Positions 30,694 through 40,417 of a DNA stretch of 64,000 bases are shown here, piece by piece. Under the pieces are notes generated by a model, which saw only the letters and a list, made by a program, of their open reading frames with translations, was not told where the DNA came from and did not search any database. The DNA comes from Pseudomonas sp. TH41. GTDB lineage: Bacteria; Pseudomonadota; Gammaproteobacteria; Pseudomonadales; Pseudomonadaceae. How positions within the stretch are numbered: position 1 is the stretch's first letter; every line of letters starts with the position of its first letter. The DNA is taken from contig NZ_JAEKFH010000003.1 in the NCBI RefSeq assembly GCF_016650695.1, positions 2,562,001-2,626,000 on the forward strand. Reading direction: 5' to 3'. A program made the translations under genes and the position numbers.

Positions 30694-31415
30694 GAAACTA
30701 CACAGCCTCGCTTGTTGTAATTGTTTTCAATCAGTACGATTAAACCGCCGATTATAAAAGGCGTGCAGAGCAAGCTGTAATCCTTGAATAGATAGACCAG
30801 CAGTGGCGCACCGACAAAGCCCAGCCAGTAACTCGATACTTCCGCATAATGAGGCCAGTGCTTGCCGGCTAAGGCGGTGAATTGAAGCGGTAACAGGATT
30901 GTCATGACTGAAAAGATAGCCGGTGAGGAAAATTCTGCACCGGCGATGAAGCCGATATAGGTGCAGATAATCGACACGCCGAATATCGGAAGACCAAGAC
31001 CAATCAAGTAAGTAAAGGGATGGTCGGTTCGCCGTTTGAATCGAGTGACGCAGCCGGTGAATATCGACGGTGTGATCAAAATCAAGGAAGCCATGATTTT
31101 CATGGTTGACGTGTTTCTTATATAAGGTGCAAGTGTCGCAGCGAGTAGTACAAAGCGAGCATTGAGTGCCATGATGATGGGGAATAATATCCATCCGTCG
31201 TTATAGTTTTGTATTAGCAGAAACTGCAGCGGAGTGGAGAATATTAACAGGGTCGTCGCTAGAGCCTGGCTTAAGGATAATGATTGCGTGGCGCTTAAAA
31301 TTCCAATCGATAAGTATAGAAAGATGAAGGCGACGCCAAACGTGATTGCGTCGCGTGCCCCTTCCATAAATACGTTAGCGGCCGAAGATCGAGTAGGTGC
31401 GTCTGCGGCAACCAT
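30690..31415 (-). CDS. azlC: AzlC-type large subunit of an amino-acid exporter
   Basis: A 241-residue integral membrane protein of the AzlC/YgaZ family. GARDAITFGVAFIFLYLSIGIL near the N-terminus and NYNDGWILFPIIMALNARFVLLAATLAPYIR match the family pattern. It is shorter and more diverged than typical AzlC proteins to my eye. The ATG at 31415 shares its A with the stop codon of the oxygenase gene (TGATG); a TTG one codon earlier is also possible. The tight coupling on both sides makes a three-gene operon. AzlCD export of valine, isoleucine or analogue amino acids is established in other bacteria. Confidence 0.85.
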   Translation of the reverse strand: MVAADAPTRSSAANVFMEGARDAITFGVAFIFLYLSIGILSATQSLSLSQALATTLLIFSTPLQFLLIQNYNDGWILFPIIMALNARFVLLAATLAPYIRNTSTMKIMASLILITPSIFTGCVTRFKRRTDHPFTYLIGLGLPIFGVSIICTYIGFIAGAEFSSPAIFSVMTILLPLQFTALAGKHWPHYAEVSSYWLGFVGAPLLVYLFKDYSLLCTPFIIGGLIVLIENNYNKRGCVVS

Positions 31416-32422
31416 CAAAGGGCCACCCGCGTGTAAGTTGTTTCATCCAGCGGGTAGTATTGCTTTCTAGGGCCCTTGCTCCGGAATAATAGCCGAGGCG
31501 TTGTATTGAAAGTCGAGTTGTTTGCTTGTTGGCGAGCCTCGTTGGCATCGATATTCAGCATCGGGCGTGCATGCAGTATCTTGTGGTTGGCCATGATTAG
31601 GAACGTACCGGTTTCAGCCGTTGAGACATGATTTTTTGCGTTGGGCAGGCCGGCCCGGATTTTATCCAGCACGTGCTGGCCGCCATTTATTGCACGCATC
31701 CGTTCACCGTTCTGCGAATCAATGCGGAAATCCAGCGAAAAGTGAAAGCCGTAGATGTCAGAAAACTCAACCACGTGACGAACCCGTTCTTTTAAGCCGC
31801 TGACGTTTTTACCGGAAATAAAAGCGGCTTGCATCGTCAGTAATTCGCGTATCTCTTCATCGTTCAATTCGCAGAGTAAGTCGCTTGGGAAATAGTAGGC
31901 GGTGGGGGTTTTTGTTATGTCGCGGCAGACGGTCAGGGCCAGATAATCTACATTCAGGTTTTCATATAAATCATCGGAGTGCGGTGTGATATCACCATGG
32001 CCGTTGCCCCATTCCCGATATTTTTCTGCAGAAGGTTTTAGATACAACGCTTTGTGTTCTTCGTATTCGTATTTTATGTCAGTGAGGTGAAACAGGTCGG
32101 CCAAAGCCTCGTGCACCGTCAAGGCCAGTTTGGGTGAGTCCAGGCTGAATATATTTTTTATACAGACGGCGGCGGCACCATTTGCTAGGCCTACTTTGTC
32201 AAAGTGGAAGGTGTCTTCGGTGCGTAGGTAAGTTAGAAAAAGGTTAACCAATTGTGATTTTAAGGCGTGCGTGCCTTGGTTGTTGTTCTTTTTCCACCAA
32301 GATTCAACGACGCCAGTCAAATAGCCGAAGTCCAAAGTAATTGTTTTTTCTTTGGATGTTTTTTCTCGAAAGAAACTCACGTCGGTGGCCGGGTGGATGT
32401 CTTGCAAACCCTTGATTTCCAT
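31415..32422 (-). CDS. Fe(II)/2-oxoglutarate-dependent oxygenase, clavaminate synthase-like (probable amino-acid hydroxylase)
   Basis: A 335-residue protein with the TauD/clavaminate-synthase fold. The iron ligands are probably H148 and D150 (ITPHSDDLYENLNVDYLALTVCRD), with the distal H284 in NHKILHARPML. The 2-oxoglutarate-binding arginine is probably R310 or R314 in TPRLLFRSKGPRKQYYPLD, a C-terminal pattern seen in free-amino-acid hydroxylases such as VioC and AsnO, whose length (about 335-360) also matches. Substrate is unknown. It is coupled to azlC, suggesting that a hydroxylated amino acid is exported. Codon use and GC are lower than in neighbours, a sign of transfer. The ribosome site is weak. 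Confidence 0.8.
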   Translation of the reverse strand: MEIKGLQDIHPATDVSFFREKTSKEKTITLDFGYLTGVVESWWKKNNNQGTHALKSQLVNLFLTYLRTEDTFHFDKVGLANGAAAVCIKNIFSLDSPKLALTVHEALADLFHLTDIKYEYEEHKALYLKPSAEKYREWGNGHGDITPHSDDLYENLNVDYLALTVCRDITKTPTAYYFPSDLLCELNDEEIRELLTMQAAFISGKNVSGLKERVRHVVEFSDIYGFHFSLDFRIDSQNGERMRAINGGQHVLDKIRAGLPNAKNHVSTAETGTFLIMANHKILHARPMLNIDANEARQQANNSTFNTTPRLLFRSKGPRKQYYPLDETTYTRVAL

Positions 32423-32580
32423 AAAATTGTTGTCGTCCAGCTGAGGCGGGGCGCGGATAATAATGGAAGTTTTTAAATGTGTGTAAATACAAGTGTTACC
32501 AGTTTTGTTAGGGTTTAATAATAAGTTTTTAGTTACTTTGTGTGATGGTTGTTGGTTGAGGCATGAACTTGTGCTAGACG

Positions 32581-32619
32581 AAAAAAAACCGCCAGCCTTG
32601 GGAGGTTGACGGTTTTTTT
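32581..32619 (-). terminator. Intrinsic terminator after betA
   Basis: AAAACCGCCAGCC and GGTTGACGGTTTT pair with two wobble or mismatch positions; an A-run and a T-run flank the stem, so it could act in both directions. On the minus strand it ends betA 17 bases after its stop and insulates the oxygenase promoter region (32423-32580, AT-rich). Confidence 0.85.
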
Positions 32620-32635
32620 ACAAGTGCGTTAACTG

Positions 32636-34339
32636 TTACCGAGCAGTCAGGCTCACATCCCGCAACGGCTTGCCACGCACCGGTGCATCACCGGCCACGA
32701 AGTAGGCAGCCTTGCTGCGCGGCAGCGGCTGGCGACCACGGATTTTGTCGGCGATTTTCTCGGCGATCATGATCGTCGGCGCATTCAGGTTGCCGGTGGT
32801 GATGATCGGCATGATCGAAGCATCGACGACCCGCAGGGCTTGCAGGCCATGCACACGGCCTTCGGCATCGACCACGGCCATTTCGTCAGTGCCCATCTTG
32901 CAGGAACAGGACGGGTGGAACGCGGTCTCGGCGTGTTCGCGGATGAACTTGTCCAGCTGTTCATCGGTTTGCACGTCGATGCCCGGGCTGATTTCGCGGC
33001 CACGGAAGGCGTCCAGTGCAGGCTGTTGCATGATTTCACGGGTCAGGCGAATGCCGTCACGGAATTCCTGCCAGTCCTGCTCGGTGGCCATGTAGTTGAA
33101 CAGGATGCTCGGGTACTCCCGTGGGTCCTTCGACTTGGCCTGGATGCGACCGCGACTCGGCGAACGCATGGAACCCATGTGTGCCTGGAAGCCGTGTTCT
33201 TTCACACCGTTGCTGCCGTTGTAATTAATGGCAACCGGTAGGAAGTGGTACTGAATGTTCGGCCATTCGAATTCCGGGCGGGTACGGATGAAGCCGCCGG
33301 CTTCGAACTGGTTGCTGGCGCCGATACCGGTGCCATTGAACAGCCACTCGGCACCGATGGCCGGCTGGTTGTGCAAGAGCAGCGACGGGTACAGCGAGAC
33401 CGGTTGGGTGCAGGCGTATTGCAGGTACAGCTCGAGGTGGTCCTGCAGGTTTTCACCGACGCCTGGCAGGTCGTGGACCACCGGGATGTCGAGCTTGTTC
33501 AGCAGTTCGGCAGGGCCGACACCGGAGCGTTGCAAAATCTGCGGCGAAGCGATGGCACCGGAGCACAGCAGTACTTCTTTGCGCGCACGGACTTCAACGC
33601 GCTCTTCAGCGGCGCCGATCAGGTAACGCACGCCGACCGCACGCTTGCCTTCGAACAGGATCTTGTCGGTCAGGGCGTGGGTGACGATGGTCAGGGTCGA
33701 ACGCTTTTTGGCGATGTCCAGGTAACCGCGAGCGGTGCTGGCGCGACGGCCCTTCGGCGTGACGGTACGGTCCATCGGGCCGAAGCCTTCTTGCTGGTAA
33801 CCGTTCAGGTCGGAGGTAGCGGGGTAACCGGCTTGTACGCCGGCTTCAACCATCGCGTGGAACAGCGGGTTGTTGCCGGCTTTTGGCGTGGTCACGCTGA
33901 CCGGACCGTCGCCACCGTGGTAGTCGTTCGGGCCGATGTCACGGGTTTCGGCTTTGCGGAAATACGGCAGGCAGTTCAGGTAGTCCCAGTCTTCAAGACC
34001 CGGCAGTTTGGCCCAGTTGTCGTAGTCCATTGCGTTGCCACGGATGTAGCACATGCCGTTGATCAGCGAAGAGCCACCCAGGCCTTTGCCGCGACCGCAT
34101 TCCATCCGGCGACCGTCCATGTGTGGTTCTGGATCGGTTTCGTACGCCCAGTTGTAGCGACGACCTTGCAGCGGGAACGCCAGGGCGGCCGGCATTTGTG
34201 TGCGGAAGTCGAAACGGTAGTCCGGGCCGCCGGCTTCGAGCAGCAGGACGGTGACGCCTTCGTCTTCAGTCAGACGGGTCGCCAGGGTGTTACCGGCCGA
34301 GCCGGCACCGATGATGATGTAATCGAATACTTGGGACAT
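32636..34339 (-). CDS. betA: Choline dehydrogenase
   Basis: BetA is a membrane-associated flavoprotein of the GMC family that oxidises choline to betaine aldehyde (and can oxidise the aldehyde further). The start [22 protein letters not shown] gives the FAD Rossmann motif at the very N-terminus; 567 residues is the usual size. GMC signatures are [21 protein letters not shown] and [20 protein letters not shown], and the C-terminal catalytic region has [10 protein letters not shown] and the [16 protein letters not shown] end. The order betI-betB-betA on one strand is the standard operon, here interrupted by a family C repeat before betA. Confidence 0.97.
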   Translation of the reverse strand: MSQVFDYIIIGAGSAGNTLATRLTEDEGVTVLLLEAGGPDYRFDFRTQMPAALAFPLQGRRYNWAYETDPEPHMDGRRMECGRGKGLGGSSLINGMCYIRGNAMDYDNWAKLPGLEDWDYLNCLPYFRKAETRDIGPNDYHGGDGPVSVTTPKAGNNPLFHAMVEAGVQAGYPATSDLNGYQQEGFGPMDRTVTPKGRRASTARGYLDIAKKRSTLTIVTHALTDKILFEGKRAVGVRYLIGAAEERVEVRARKEVLLCSGAIASPQILQRSGVGPAELLNKLDIPVVHDLPGVGENLQDHLELYLQYACTQPVSLYPSLLLHNQPAIGAEWLFNGTGIGASNQFEAGGFIRTRPEFEWPNIQYHFLPVAINYNGSNGVKEHGFQAHMGSMRSPSRGRIQAKSKDPREYPSILFNYMATEQDWQEFRDGIRLTREIMQQPALDAFRGREISPGIDVQTDEQLDKFIREHAETAFHPSCSCKMGTDEMAVVDAEGRVHGLQALRVVDASIMPIITTGNLNAPTIMIAEKIADKIRGRQPLPRSKAAYFVAGDAPVRGKPLRDVSLTAR

Positions 34340-34386
34340 TGAATGCACCCTCTTTGAAGTTGGTTCAGGTCGCTGTGGCTGCGCAA

Positions 34387-34537
34387 CTGTGGCGAGGGGA
34401 TTTATCCCCGTCCGGCTGCGCAGCAGTCGTAAATCAGCGAAGGAGTTCTATCTGGGGATTGGCAGTGTCGGGGGTGGGGGCTGCTTCGCAGCCCAACGGG
34501 GATAAATCCCCTCGCCACAGAAAGCCCCTCGCCACAC
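34387..34537. repeat. Palindromic repeat, family C, inside the bet operon
   Basis: CTGTGGCGAGGGGATTTATC at the left is mirrored by GATAAATCCCCTCGCCACAG at 34501-34520, with a further half copy (CCCCTCGCCACA) behind it. It lies between betB and betA. Confidence 0.85.
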
Positions 34538-34554
34538 TCCAGACTTCGCTCGGA

Positions 34555-36027
34555 TCAGAACACCGAGGCGTAATCGCCCAGTTCGACCTGTACCGATTTG
34601 ATGCGTGTGAAGTTGTTCAGCGAGCTGATGCCGTTCTCACGACCCACGCCCGACTGCTTGTAGCCGCCGACCGGCATCTTGGCGTCGGACTCGCCCCAGG
34701 CGTTGATCCAGCAGATACCGGCTTCCAGTTGATGAATCACGCGGTGAGCGCGGTTCAGGTCCTTTGTGACGACGCCTGCGGCCAGACCAAAGTCGGTGTC
34801 GTTGGCACGACGGATCACTTCTTCTTCGGTTTCGTAGGTCAGGATGCTCATCACCGGTCCGAAGATTTCTTCGCGAACGATGGTCATCTCGTCGGTGCAG
34901 TCGGTGAACACGGTCGGGGCCACGAATGCGCCTTTGGCGAATTCGCCTTCGGTCAGACGGCTGCCGCCGCACAGCACGCGAGCGCCTTCTTCCTTACCTT
35001 TGGCGATGTAACCCAGCACGCTTTCCATGTGGGCGAAGCTGACCAGCGGGCCGAAGTTGGTGTTTTCGTCTTCCGGGTTACCGACGCGAATGCGCGCTAC
35101 GCGCTCAACGATCTTGGCTTCGAATGCGGCTTTCAGGTGGCTCGGTACGAACACGCGAGTGCCGTTGGTGCAGACCTGGCCGGAGCTGTAGAAGTTGGCC
35201 ATCATCGCGGTGTCAGCGGCGCGATCGAGGTCGGCGTCGTCGAAAATGATCAGCGGGGATTTGCCGCCCAGTTCCATGGTCACGTCTTTCAGCGACGAGG
35301 CGGACGCGCTGGCCATCACCTTCTTGCCGGTGTCAGTGCCGCCGGTGAAGGAGATTTTTTCGATGCGCGGGTGCTCGGTCAGCCAGGTGCCGACTTCACG
35401 GCCGCTGCCGGTCAGAACGTTGAATACGCCCGCTGGCAGGCCCGCTTCGGTATAGATCTCGGCCAGTTTCAGCGTAGTCAGGGAAGTGACTTCGCTTGGC
35501 TTGAAGATCATCGCGTTACCAGCCGCCAGGGCAGGTGCGGATTTCCACAGGGCGATCTGGATCGGATAGTTCCACGCGCCGATACCGGCCACGACGCCCA
35601 GCGGCTCGCGACGGGTGTAGACGAACGACGTGGTGCGCAGCGGGATCTGCTCACCTTCGATGGCCGGGACCAGACCTGCGTAGTATTCCAGCACGTCAGC
35701 GCCGGTGACGATGTCGACGTAGCGGGTTTCGGAGTACGACTTGCCGGTGTCCAGGGTTTCCAGGGCGGCCAGTTCATCATTGCGCTCGCGCAGGATGTCC
35801 ACGGCACGACGCAGGATGCGCGAACGCTCCATGGCGGTCATCGCGGCCCAGATTTTCTGGCCCTTTTCGGCGCTGACTACAGCGCGCTCAACGTCTTCCT
35901 TGGTCGCGCGCTGTACGGTTGCGAGGACTTCACCGTTAGCCGGGTTGATGGCTTCGAAAGTGGCGTCGCTGCTGGCGTCACTGTAGCCGCCATCGATGTA
36001 GAGTTTTTGCAGTTCGAAACGGGCCAT
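34555..36027 (-). CDS. betB: Betaine aldehyde dehydrogenase
   Basis: BetB oxidises betaine aldehyde to glycine betaine with NAD(P)+. The start [17 protein letters not shown] has AGGA upstream and gives 490 residues. Aldehyde dehydrogenase signatures are present: the glutamate motif [10 protein letters not shown], the nucleotide-binding [11 protein letters not shown] and the catalytic cysteine in [14 protein letters not shown]. The C-terminal [15 protein letters not shown] is typical. It is 109 bases downstream of betI in the same direction. Confidence 0.97.
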   Translation of the reverse strand: MARFELQKLYIDGGYSDASSDATFEAINPANGEVLATVQRATKEDVERAVVSAEKGQKIWAAMTAMERSRILRRAVDILRERNDELAALETLDTGKSYSETRYVDIVTGADVLEYYAGLVPAIEGEQIPLRTTSFVYTRREPLGVVAGIGAWNYPIQIALWKSAPALAAGNAMIFKPSEVTSLTTLKLAEIYTEAGLPAGVFNVLTGSGREVGTWLTEHPRIEKISFTGGTDTGKKVMASASASSLKDVTMELGGKSPLIIFDDADLDRAADTAMMANFYSSGQVCTNGTRVFVPSHLKAAFEAKIVERVARIRVGNPEDENTNFGPLVSFAHMESVLGYIAKGKEEGARVLCGGSRLTEGEFAKGAFVAPTVFTDCTDEMTIVREEIFGPVMSILTYETEEEVIRRANDTDFGLAAGVVTKDLNRAHRVIHQLEAGICWINAWGESDAKMPVGGYKQSGVGRENGISSLNNFTRIKSVQVELGDYASVF

Positions 36028-36136
36028 AAAGTCCTCGCAAGTGCATAAGTTGGTTGGCGTTAACCACTGGGGCGTGCCGTGTAGCGTTGGCATCGCTGAT
36101 CAGTGGCGGTTCAGGGGTTGAGCGGTTATGTGTGCT

Positions 36137-36730
36137 CTAACTCACCTGCTTGGCCAGTTGGAAATCCATGTATTCGTAAGCAATCCGGTGCGCTTGCTCG
36201 GTGTCGAAAGCATCTCCGGACAGCGCGCCGCGCAACCACAAACCGTCAATGAGGGCTGCCAGGCCCCGGGCTGCACTGCGCGCTTCATCGAGCGGCAATA
36301 CGCGGCGGAACTGGCAGCACAGGTTGGAATACAGACGGTGATCGTTGATCCGCTGCAACCTGTGCAAAGACGGGTGGTGCATGCTGGTAGCCCAGAAGGC
36401 CAGCCAGGTTTTCATTGCCGGGCCATTGACCTGGCTGGCGTCGAAGTTGCCTTCGATGATCACCTGCAAATGCGCCCGTGGGCTTTCATCTGCCAGCGCC
36501 TGGCGGCGCGCGGTGACGTTCTCGCTGAGGACACTCATCAGGTACTGCGCCGTGGCAGCGATCAGGCCGTTCTTGTCCTGAAAATAGTGACTGATGATGC
36601 CATTCGAGACACCGGCCAAACGGGCGATCAGCGCAATGCTGGCGTCCCCCATGCCGACCTGATCAACGGCCTGCAATGTGGCTTCGATCAACTGCTGGCG
36701 GCGGATGGGTTGCATACCGACCTTGGGCAT
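36137..36730 (-). CDS. betI: TetR-family repressor BetI
   Basis: BetI represses the bet genes and is released by choline. The 197-residue protein beginning [22 protein letters not shown] has a TetR helix-turn-helix ([30 protein letters not shown]) and the BetI ligand domain ([25 protein letters not shown]). The start has a perfect AGGAG site. It heads the betIBA operon and is divergent from betT, with a 20-base perfect palindrome between them. Confidence 0.97.
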   Translation of the reverse strand: MPKVGMQPIRRQQLIEATLQAVDQVGMGDASIALIARLAGVSNGIISHYFQDKNGLIAATAQYLMSVLSENVTARRQALADESPRAHLQVIIEGNFDASQVNGPAMKTWLAFWATSMHHPSLHRLQRINDHRLYSNLCCQFRRVLPLDEARSAARGLAALIDGLWLRGALSGDAFDTEQAHRIAYEYMDFQLAKQVS

Positions 36731-37053
36731 CTTGCACATCTCCTTAGGCCTTCCGGCAGACGTCAAACGGCTACCGGATTGAAGGCCAGTCTATTTTGTT
36801 TTGATTGAACGTTCAATCAACAAAGAATAAGATCTGCGACAAATCGTCGCTGTTTACAGGTTTTTCCTACGTGTAAATGGCGATAAACCGACATCTGAAA
36901 CGGCTCGAAGCCCATACGCGCTGGCGTTCCTGGGGGTTCGGGCTTTTTTCGGGGTGTCTTTATATCACCCACCGGTCGGCTGCCCACTAACCGATTGGTC
37001 GGGTAACGCCTTGCCTTGTGTTCTTCTCCCGCACTGCCCGGAGCCTCTGTGCC
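36731..37053. other. betI-betT divergent regulatory region
   Basis: 323 bases containing the BetI palindrome and presumably both promoters. An imperfect inverted repeat (ACCCACCGGTCGG...CCGATTGGTCGGGT) lies at about 36967-37005 in the betT leader. No other gene is apparent. Confidence 0.55.
36801..36820. promoter_or_regulatory. BetI operator (perfect 20-bp palindrome)
   Basis: TTGATTGAACGTTCAATCAA is perfectly self-complementary. It lies 71 bases upstream of betI and 234 bases upstream of betT, placed to repress both directions. Form and position match a BetI box. Confidence 0.88.
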
Positions 37054-39060
37054 ATGAGTTCTGCCTCTCTTATAAAGACCCCACCCGAGAAGGTGACGGT
37101 CAACGGTTGGGTGTTCTACACCTCTACCGCGTTGATTCTGTTGCTGACCGCCATTCTGATCATCGCCCCGCAAGAGGCTGGCAGATTGCTCGGTATTGCC
37201 CAGGCCTGGTTGTCCCGCAGCTTCGGCTGGTACTACATGGTGGTGATCGCCGCTTACCTTGTCTTCGTGGTTGGCCTGGCGTTTTCGTCCTACGGCAAAC
37301 TCAAACTGGGCAGCAAGGACGACACCCCGGACTTCAGCTACGGGGCCTGGGCGGGGATGCTGTTCTCGTCGGGTATCGGCATCTCGTTGCTGTACTTCGG
37401 TGCTTCCGAACCGCTGGACCATTATTTCAATCCGCCGGAAGGCGTTTCGGCCAGCAACATGGCCGCGCGTCAGGCGGTGCAGCTGACATTCCTGCACTGG
37501 GGCCTGCATGGCTGGGCGATTTACGCACTGGTCGGCCTGGCCGTTGCTTACTTTGCTTACCGTCATAACCAGCCGCTGGCGTTGCGTTCGGCGCTGTATC
37601 CGCTGGTCGGCGAGCGTTGGGTCAAAGGCGCGGCGGGTCATGCGGTGGACGGCTTCGGCATGTTCGTGACCTTGCTGGGTCTGGTGACGAACCTGGGGAT
37701 CGGCTCGCTGCAAGTGTCTTCCGGGCTGGAAAACCTGTTCGGCATGGAACACAGCAACACCAACCTGCTGATTGTGATCATCGTGATGAGCACCGTGGCG
37801 ACCATCGCTGCCGTGTCTGGCGTGGAAAACGGCATTCGTCGTCTGTCCAACCTGAACATCGTGTTGTTCAGCGGCCTGCTGATTTTCGTGCTGTTGTTCG
37901 GCCCGACGTTGCACTTGCTGAACGGCTTTGTGCAGAACGTCGGTGACTACCTCAATGGCGTGGTGCTGAAGACGTTCGACCTCTATGTGTACGAGGGCGA
38001 CAGTGAGAAGTCCGACCGCTGGTTGGGCCTGTGGACGCTGTTCTACTGGGCCTGGTGGATTTCCTGGGCGCCATTCGTGGGCATGTTCATCGCGCGTATT
38101 TCCCGTGGTCGTACCGTGCGTGAACTGGTCGCCGGTGTGCTGCTGATTCCGCTGGGCTTCACCCTGGCGTGGCTGTCGATCTTCGGTAACTCGGCTCTGG
38201 ACCTGGTGATGAACCATGGGGCGGTGGAGCTCGGGAAGACGGCGCTCGAACAGCCGTCCATGGCGATCTACCAATTGCTTGAGCATTACCCGGCGTCGAA
38301 AGTGGTGATCGGCGTGTCGATCTTTGTCGGTTTTGTGCTGTTCCTGACCCCGGCGGACTCTGGCGCGGTGATGATGGCCAACCTTTCGTGCAAGGGCGGT
38401 AACGTCGACGAAGATGCCCCGCATTGGTTGCGGATCTTCTGGTCGGCGGTGATCACGCTGGTCACCATCGGCCTGCTGTTCGCCGGTAACTTCGAAGCCA
38501 TGCAAACCATGGTGGTGCTGGCGGGCCTGCCATTCTCGGTGGTGCTGGTGTTCTTCATGTTCGGCTTGCACAAGGCCATGCGCCAGGACGTGCAGATCGA
38601 ACAGGAGCAGGCGGAGCTGGCCGCCCGCGGCCGTCGTGGTTTCAGCGAGCGTTTGACTCAGTTGGACCTGCAACCGAATCAGTCGATTGTTCAGCGCTTT
38701 ATGGACAAGCAAGTCAGCCCGGCGCTGGAAGATGCGGCGGCGCAATTGCGCGCGCAGGGGCTGGACGTGCAAACGTTGCTGGGTAAGTCGAAGCGTTGCA
38801 TGGGCGTGCGGATCGACAGAGAAGAGGGCAACCCTTTTGTCTACGAAGTGAGCCTGGATGGCTATCTGGCCGCGGCGAGCGAAACGGTGTCGGCTGAAAG
38901 TGCCGATGAACCCCGCGCACGCTACTACCGCGCCGAGGTGTACTTGCACAACGGTAGCCAGGACTACGACTTGATGGGCTTCACCCAGGATCAGATCACC
39001 CGTGATGTGCTCGATCAGTTTGAAAGCCATCGGCAGCTCCTTGGCCGTGTCTATAGCTGA
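37054..39060 (+). CDS. betT: Choline transporter BetT (BCCT family)
   Basis: BetT is a proton-driven high-capacity choline importer in the inner membrane. The start at 37054 (MSSASLIKTPPEKVTVNGWVF) has GGAG upstream and gives 668 residues. Twelve hydrophobic segments occupy about 20-520. The BCCT signature WTLFYWAWWISWAPFVGMFIARISRGRTVRE contains the Trp-rich choline-binding helix. A long cytoplasmic C-terminal domain (about 530-668) is the part linked to osmotic regulation in BetT proteins. It is divergent from betI and ends before a hairpin, a repeat and a terminator. Confidence 0.95.
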   Translation: MSSASLIKTPPEKVTVNGWVFYTSTALILLLTAILIIAPQEAGRLLGIAQAWLSRSFGWYYMVVIAAYLVFVVGLAFSSYGKLKLGSKDDTPDFSYGAWAGMLFSSGIGISLLYFGASEPLDHYFNPPEGVSASNMAARQAVQLTFLHWGLHGWAIYALVGLAVAYFAYRHNQPLALRSALYPLVGERWVKGAAGHAVDGFGMFVTLLGLVTNLGIGSLQVSSGLENLFGMEHSNTNLLIVIIVMSTVATIAAVSGVENGIRRLSNLNIVLFSGLLIFVLLFGPTLHLLNGFVQNVGDYLNGVVLKTFDLYVYEGDSEKSDRWLGLWTLFYWAWWISWAPFVGMFIARISRGRTVRELVAGVLLIPLGFTLAWLSIFGNSALDLVMNHGAVELGKTALEQPSMAIYQLLEHYPASKVVIGVSIFVGFVLFLTPADSGAVMMANLSCKGGNVDEDAPHWLRIFWSAVITLVTIGLLFAGNFEAMQTMVVLAGLPFSVVLVFFMFGLHKAMRQDVQIEQEQAELAARGRRGFSERLTQLDLQPNQSIVQRFMDKQVSPALEDAAAQLRAQGLDVQTLLGKSKRCMGVRIDREEGNPFVYEVSLDGYLAAASETVSAESADEPRARYYRAEVYLHNGSQDYDLMGFTQDQITRDVLDQFESHRQLLGRVYS

Positions 39061-39101
39061 GTTGTGAGGGGCGCGGTGTTTCAGTAACACCGCGTCCAGC
39101 T

Positions 39102-39184
39102 TCAAAAGATCGCAGCCTTCGGCAGCTCCTACATGAAACACATTCCCCTGTAGGAGCTGCCGAAGGCTGCGATCTTTTGATCTT
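39102..39184. repeat. Palindromic REP pair, family A
   Basis: TCAAAAGATCGCAGCCTTCG and the mirrored CGAAGGCTGCGATCTTTTGA, with GTAGGAG arms. A separate hairpin (GCGCGGTGTT/AACACCGCG) lies just upstream at about 39071-39094, directly after betT. Confidence 0.88.
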
Positions 39185-39195
39185 GCTCTTGAAAC

Positions 39196-39226
39196 AAAAA
39201 CGCCGCGATCCTCTCGCGGCGTTTTT
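39196..39226. terminator. Bidirectional intrinsic terminator between betT and cbcV
   Basis: AAAAACGCCGCGA and TCGCGGCGTTTTT form a perfect stem with a short loop (TCCTC), flanked by an A-run and a T-run. It serves the converging betT and cbcXWV units. Confidence 0.93.
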
Positions 39227-39238
39227 GTGTCTGCTGTC

Positions 39239-40417
39239 TTAACCCAGGTTCTTGCCGAGCAACGCGTGATAGAGCTCGCTGTCCCCCAGTATCCCGACCA
39301 CTTTGTTGTTGTCGTGCAGCACCAGTTTGTTGCCGGTGTGATAACGAATTTGCAGCGCATCGCGCATGCCGATGTTCGAGTCCACCAGCGTTGGCCGACG
39401 ACCCAACCCTTCAACCGCTTGCCCTGGTACCCAGTTCTGCAGGTCCAGGCTCGCGCCGTTCTGGCGTGCGCCCTTGATGGTGTTGCCTTCAGCCAGGTCC
39501 AGCCACGAATCGCCGCCCGGATCGAGGCATACCGAACCGTTGATGCGTTTGCAGTTGTCCAGCGTGCGCATCAGGCTGCGACCGCACAGCACGTTCAGCG
39601 GATTGGTGTGGGCCACGAAGGTCCGCACGTAGTCGTCTGCCGGGTTCAGTACGATCTCTTCCGGCACGCTGTACTGAACGATGCGGCCGTCTTTCATGAT
39701 GGCGATACGGCTGCCGAGCTTCAGCGCCTCATCAAGGTCGTGACTGACGAAAACGATGGTCTTGTTGAGCTTGCTTTGCAGTTCCAGCAGTTCGTCTTGC
39801 AGGCCTTGGCGGATCAACGGGTCGAGGGCCGAGAATGGTTCGTCCATCAACAGGATGTCGGCGTCCATCGCCAGCGCGCGGGCCAGGCCCACACGTTGCT
39901 GCATACCGCCGGAGAGTTCGTCGGGCTTCTTGTTGCGCCACTGGGTCAGGCCCACCAGCTCAAGCTTGTCGTCCACCAGTTTGCGCCGCTCTTTCTCAGG
40001 GCGACCCTGCATTTCCAGACCGAAGCTGATGTTCTCGCGAACGGTTAGCCAAGGCATCAGGGCGAACTTCTGGAACACCATCGCGATGCGCTTGGTGCGC
40101 ATCATTTTCAGTTCTGCCGGAGTACAGGAAGCGATATCGATCTGCTTGCCTTCGTGCTCGACGAACAACTTGCCACGGCTGACGGTGTTGAGGCCGTTGA
40201 TGCAGCGCAGCAGGCTGGATTTGCCGGAGCCGGACAGGCCCATCAGCACGCAGATTTCGCCTTTTTCGATGTCCAGGCTGGCTTTTTCAACGCCGACGAT
40301 CTGCCCGGTTTTTTTCAGGATCTGGTCGCGGGTCATGCCCTGGTCGAGGAGTTTGAGCGCCTCACGCGGATCTTTGGAGAAGATCACGTCGACGTCTTCG
40401 AAGCGAATAATGCTCAT
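39239..40417 (-). CDS. cbcV: Choline/betaine/carnitine ABC transporter ATPase
   Basis: A 392-residue ATP-binding subunit of a glycine-betaine type (ProV/OpuAA) importer. Walker A is GLSGSGKSSL, the Q-loop is MVFQKFALMPWLTV, the signature is LSGGMQQRVGLARAL and Walker B is ILLMDEPFSALD, with the H-loop in VSHDLDEA. The C-terminal 100 residues are a CBS-like regulatory extension (PTLVDSNIGMRDALQIRYHTGNKLVLHDNNKVVGILGDSEL). Its ATG overlaps the cbcW stop (ATGA). CbcVW is known in Pseudomonas to be shared by several binding proteins. Confidence 0.95.
   Translation of the reverse strand: MSIIRFEDVDVIFSKDPREALKLLDQGMTRDQILKKTGQIVGVEKASLDIEKGEICVLMGLSGSGKSSLLRCINGLNTVSRGKLFVEHEGKQIDIASCTPAELKMMRTKRIAMVFQKFALMPWLTVRENISFGLEMQGRPEKERRKLVDDKLELVGLTQWRNKKPDELSGGMQQRVGLARALAMDADILLMDEPFSALDPLIRQGLQDELLELQSKLNKTIVFVSHDLDEALKLGSRIAIMKDGRIVQYSVPEEIVLNPADDYVRTFVAHTNPLNVLCGRSLMRTLDNCKRINGSVCLDPGGDSWLDLAEGNTIKGARQNGASLDLQNWVPGQAVEGLGRRPTLVDSNIGMRDALQIRYHTGNKLVLHDNNKVVGILGDSELYHALLGKNLG

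Noticed and set aside
34387..34537. Family C repeat in the bet operon considered as an insertion sequence
   Set aside because: Too short, no transposase frame, and made only of mirrored ends.
36817..39414. Long open frame antisense to betT
   Set aside because: His/Arg/Gln-rich composition typical of a shadow frame, and it crosses the repeat and terminator after betT.
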